A stretch of DNA of 64,000 bases from the NCBI GenBank assembly GCA_030549495.1, contig JAUIRK010000728.1, forward strand, positions 62,001 to 126,000, in the 5' to 3' direction. A model generated the notes under the pieces. That model was not told the origin of the DNA, did no database searches, and saw only the letters and a list, made by a program, of their open reading frames with translations. The DNA is from Nectonema munidae. Taxonomy: Eukaryota > Nematomorpha > Nectonematoida > Nectonematidae. This document shows positions 63,489 through 64,000 of this stretch, one piece after another. Positions within the stretch are counted from its first letter, which is position 1. Each line of letters starts with the position of its first letter. The position numbers were made by a program, and so were the translations under genes.

Positions 63489-64000
63489 GTCCCTGCATTA
63501 TTTTACCTCCCAATGAGTTTGAATTAAATTATAGAAGTATTTTGAAGACAATTACATACTAATAGTTTCTAATATATTGATTAAATGTTAAAATATTACA
63601 CATTATAAAAAATAGTAGAAAACAATTTAAGAAATATAGAGGGCAAAATTTTTTGTAATTAGAGTAAAACTTTACAATTTTTTTAAAAATAAATTATTGG
63701 TTTAAAAACTCAGACTTACGATATGTTTAAAATTTTGTACCCATATATATTAGCAGCATTTTTTATTTTCTACTGCTTTTTATCAGCGAATTATAGGGTG
63801 ATCATAAATTTCTGAAAAAATTTAGCGGTTTTAGCAATTCAAGCCGATAAGTTTGGACAAAATTGAATAAAAAATAAATGAAGAAATTAAAAATCCTCAG
63901 AAAAATATTGTATCATGGTTAAGTACATTTTTAAAAACTTAAGAAATTAATAAATGTTTTTAAATTCATTTTACTCCATATGAGATTATTTCGCTTAAAA
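63489..64000. other. no gene recognised
   Basis: AT-rich sequence to the window end. Confidence 0.4.

Noticed and set aside
1-64000. CRISPR arrays, integrated virus-like elements, toxin genes, rRNA
   Set aside because: No regular spacer array, capsid or envelope-like protein, long terminal repeats or rRNA sequence was seen; the reverse transcriptases are all LINE-type.

Overview
The window is AT-rich, intron-bearing animal DNA dominated by transposable elements and holding two host genes that face each other. Gene structure, LINE families with microsatellite tails, several hAT/Tigger-type DNA transposons and tRNA-like SINEs suggest an invertebrate. A crustacean (perhaps a parasitic copepod) is my guess, not something the sequence proves.

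Layout. 0.5-2.5 kb: two decayed LINE fragments (reverse transcriptase; RNase H). 3.7-11.3 kb: a Jockey/CR1-like LINE on the + strand, split inside ORF1 by a second, 5'-truncated CR1/L2-like LINE on the - strand; an 8-bp target duplication flanks the insertion. 12.4-13.1 kb: a dispersed repeat whose sister copy lies at 62.9-63.5 kb. 16.3-25.1 kb, + strand: a complete kynurenine/cysteine-S-conjugate aminotransferase gene (KYAT), ten coding exons, 439 residues, with DNA-transposon debris in its introns. 26.5-31.5 kb: a MITE with a perfect 20-bp hairpin, a minisatellite, and a nearly whole hAT transposon with a CGGBP1-like transposase. 32.5-59.4 kb, - strand: a long multi-exon gene that I identify as RIF1 (replication-timing / double-strand-break factor). 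The identification rests on its last exon, which carries the conserved C-terminal domain, and on a SILK-type plus RVxF-type PP1 docking pair; helical HEAT-like exons lie upstream. None of its exons is visible as a long ORF, and I built the model from splice-site phases. Its introns hold SINEs, hAT MITEs, a TIR-bounded BED-finger transposon (52.7-55.2 kb) and, at or beyond its 5' side, a decayed Tigger/pogo transposase (59.8-61.4 kb).

How it works together. KYAT (+) and RIF1 (-) are convergent, with stop codons about 7.3 kb apart and the hAT element between them. I see no operon, CRISPR array, confident RNA gene or integrated virus. RIF1 probably continues beyond 59.4 kb toward its N-terminus, but no further exon could be assigned. 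The most useful results are the two host gene models, the nested LINE event with its target duplication, and the TIR-bounded BED-type transposon.
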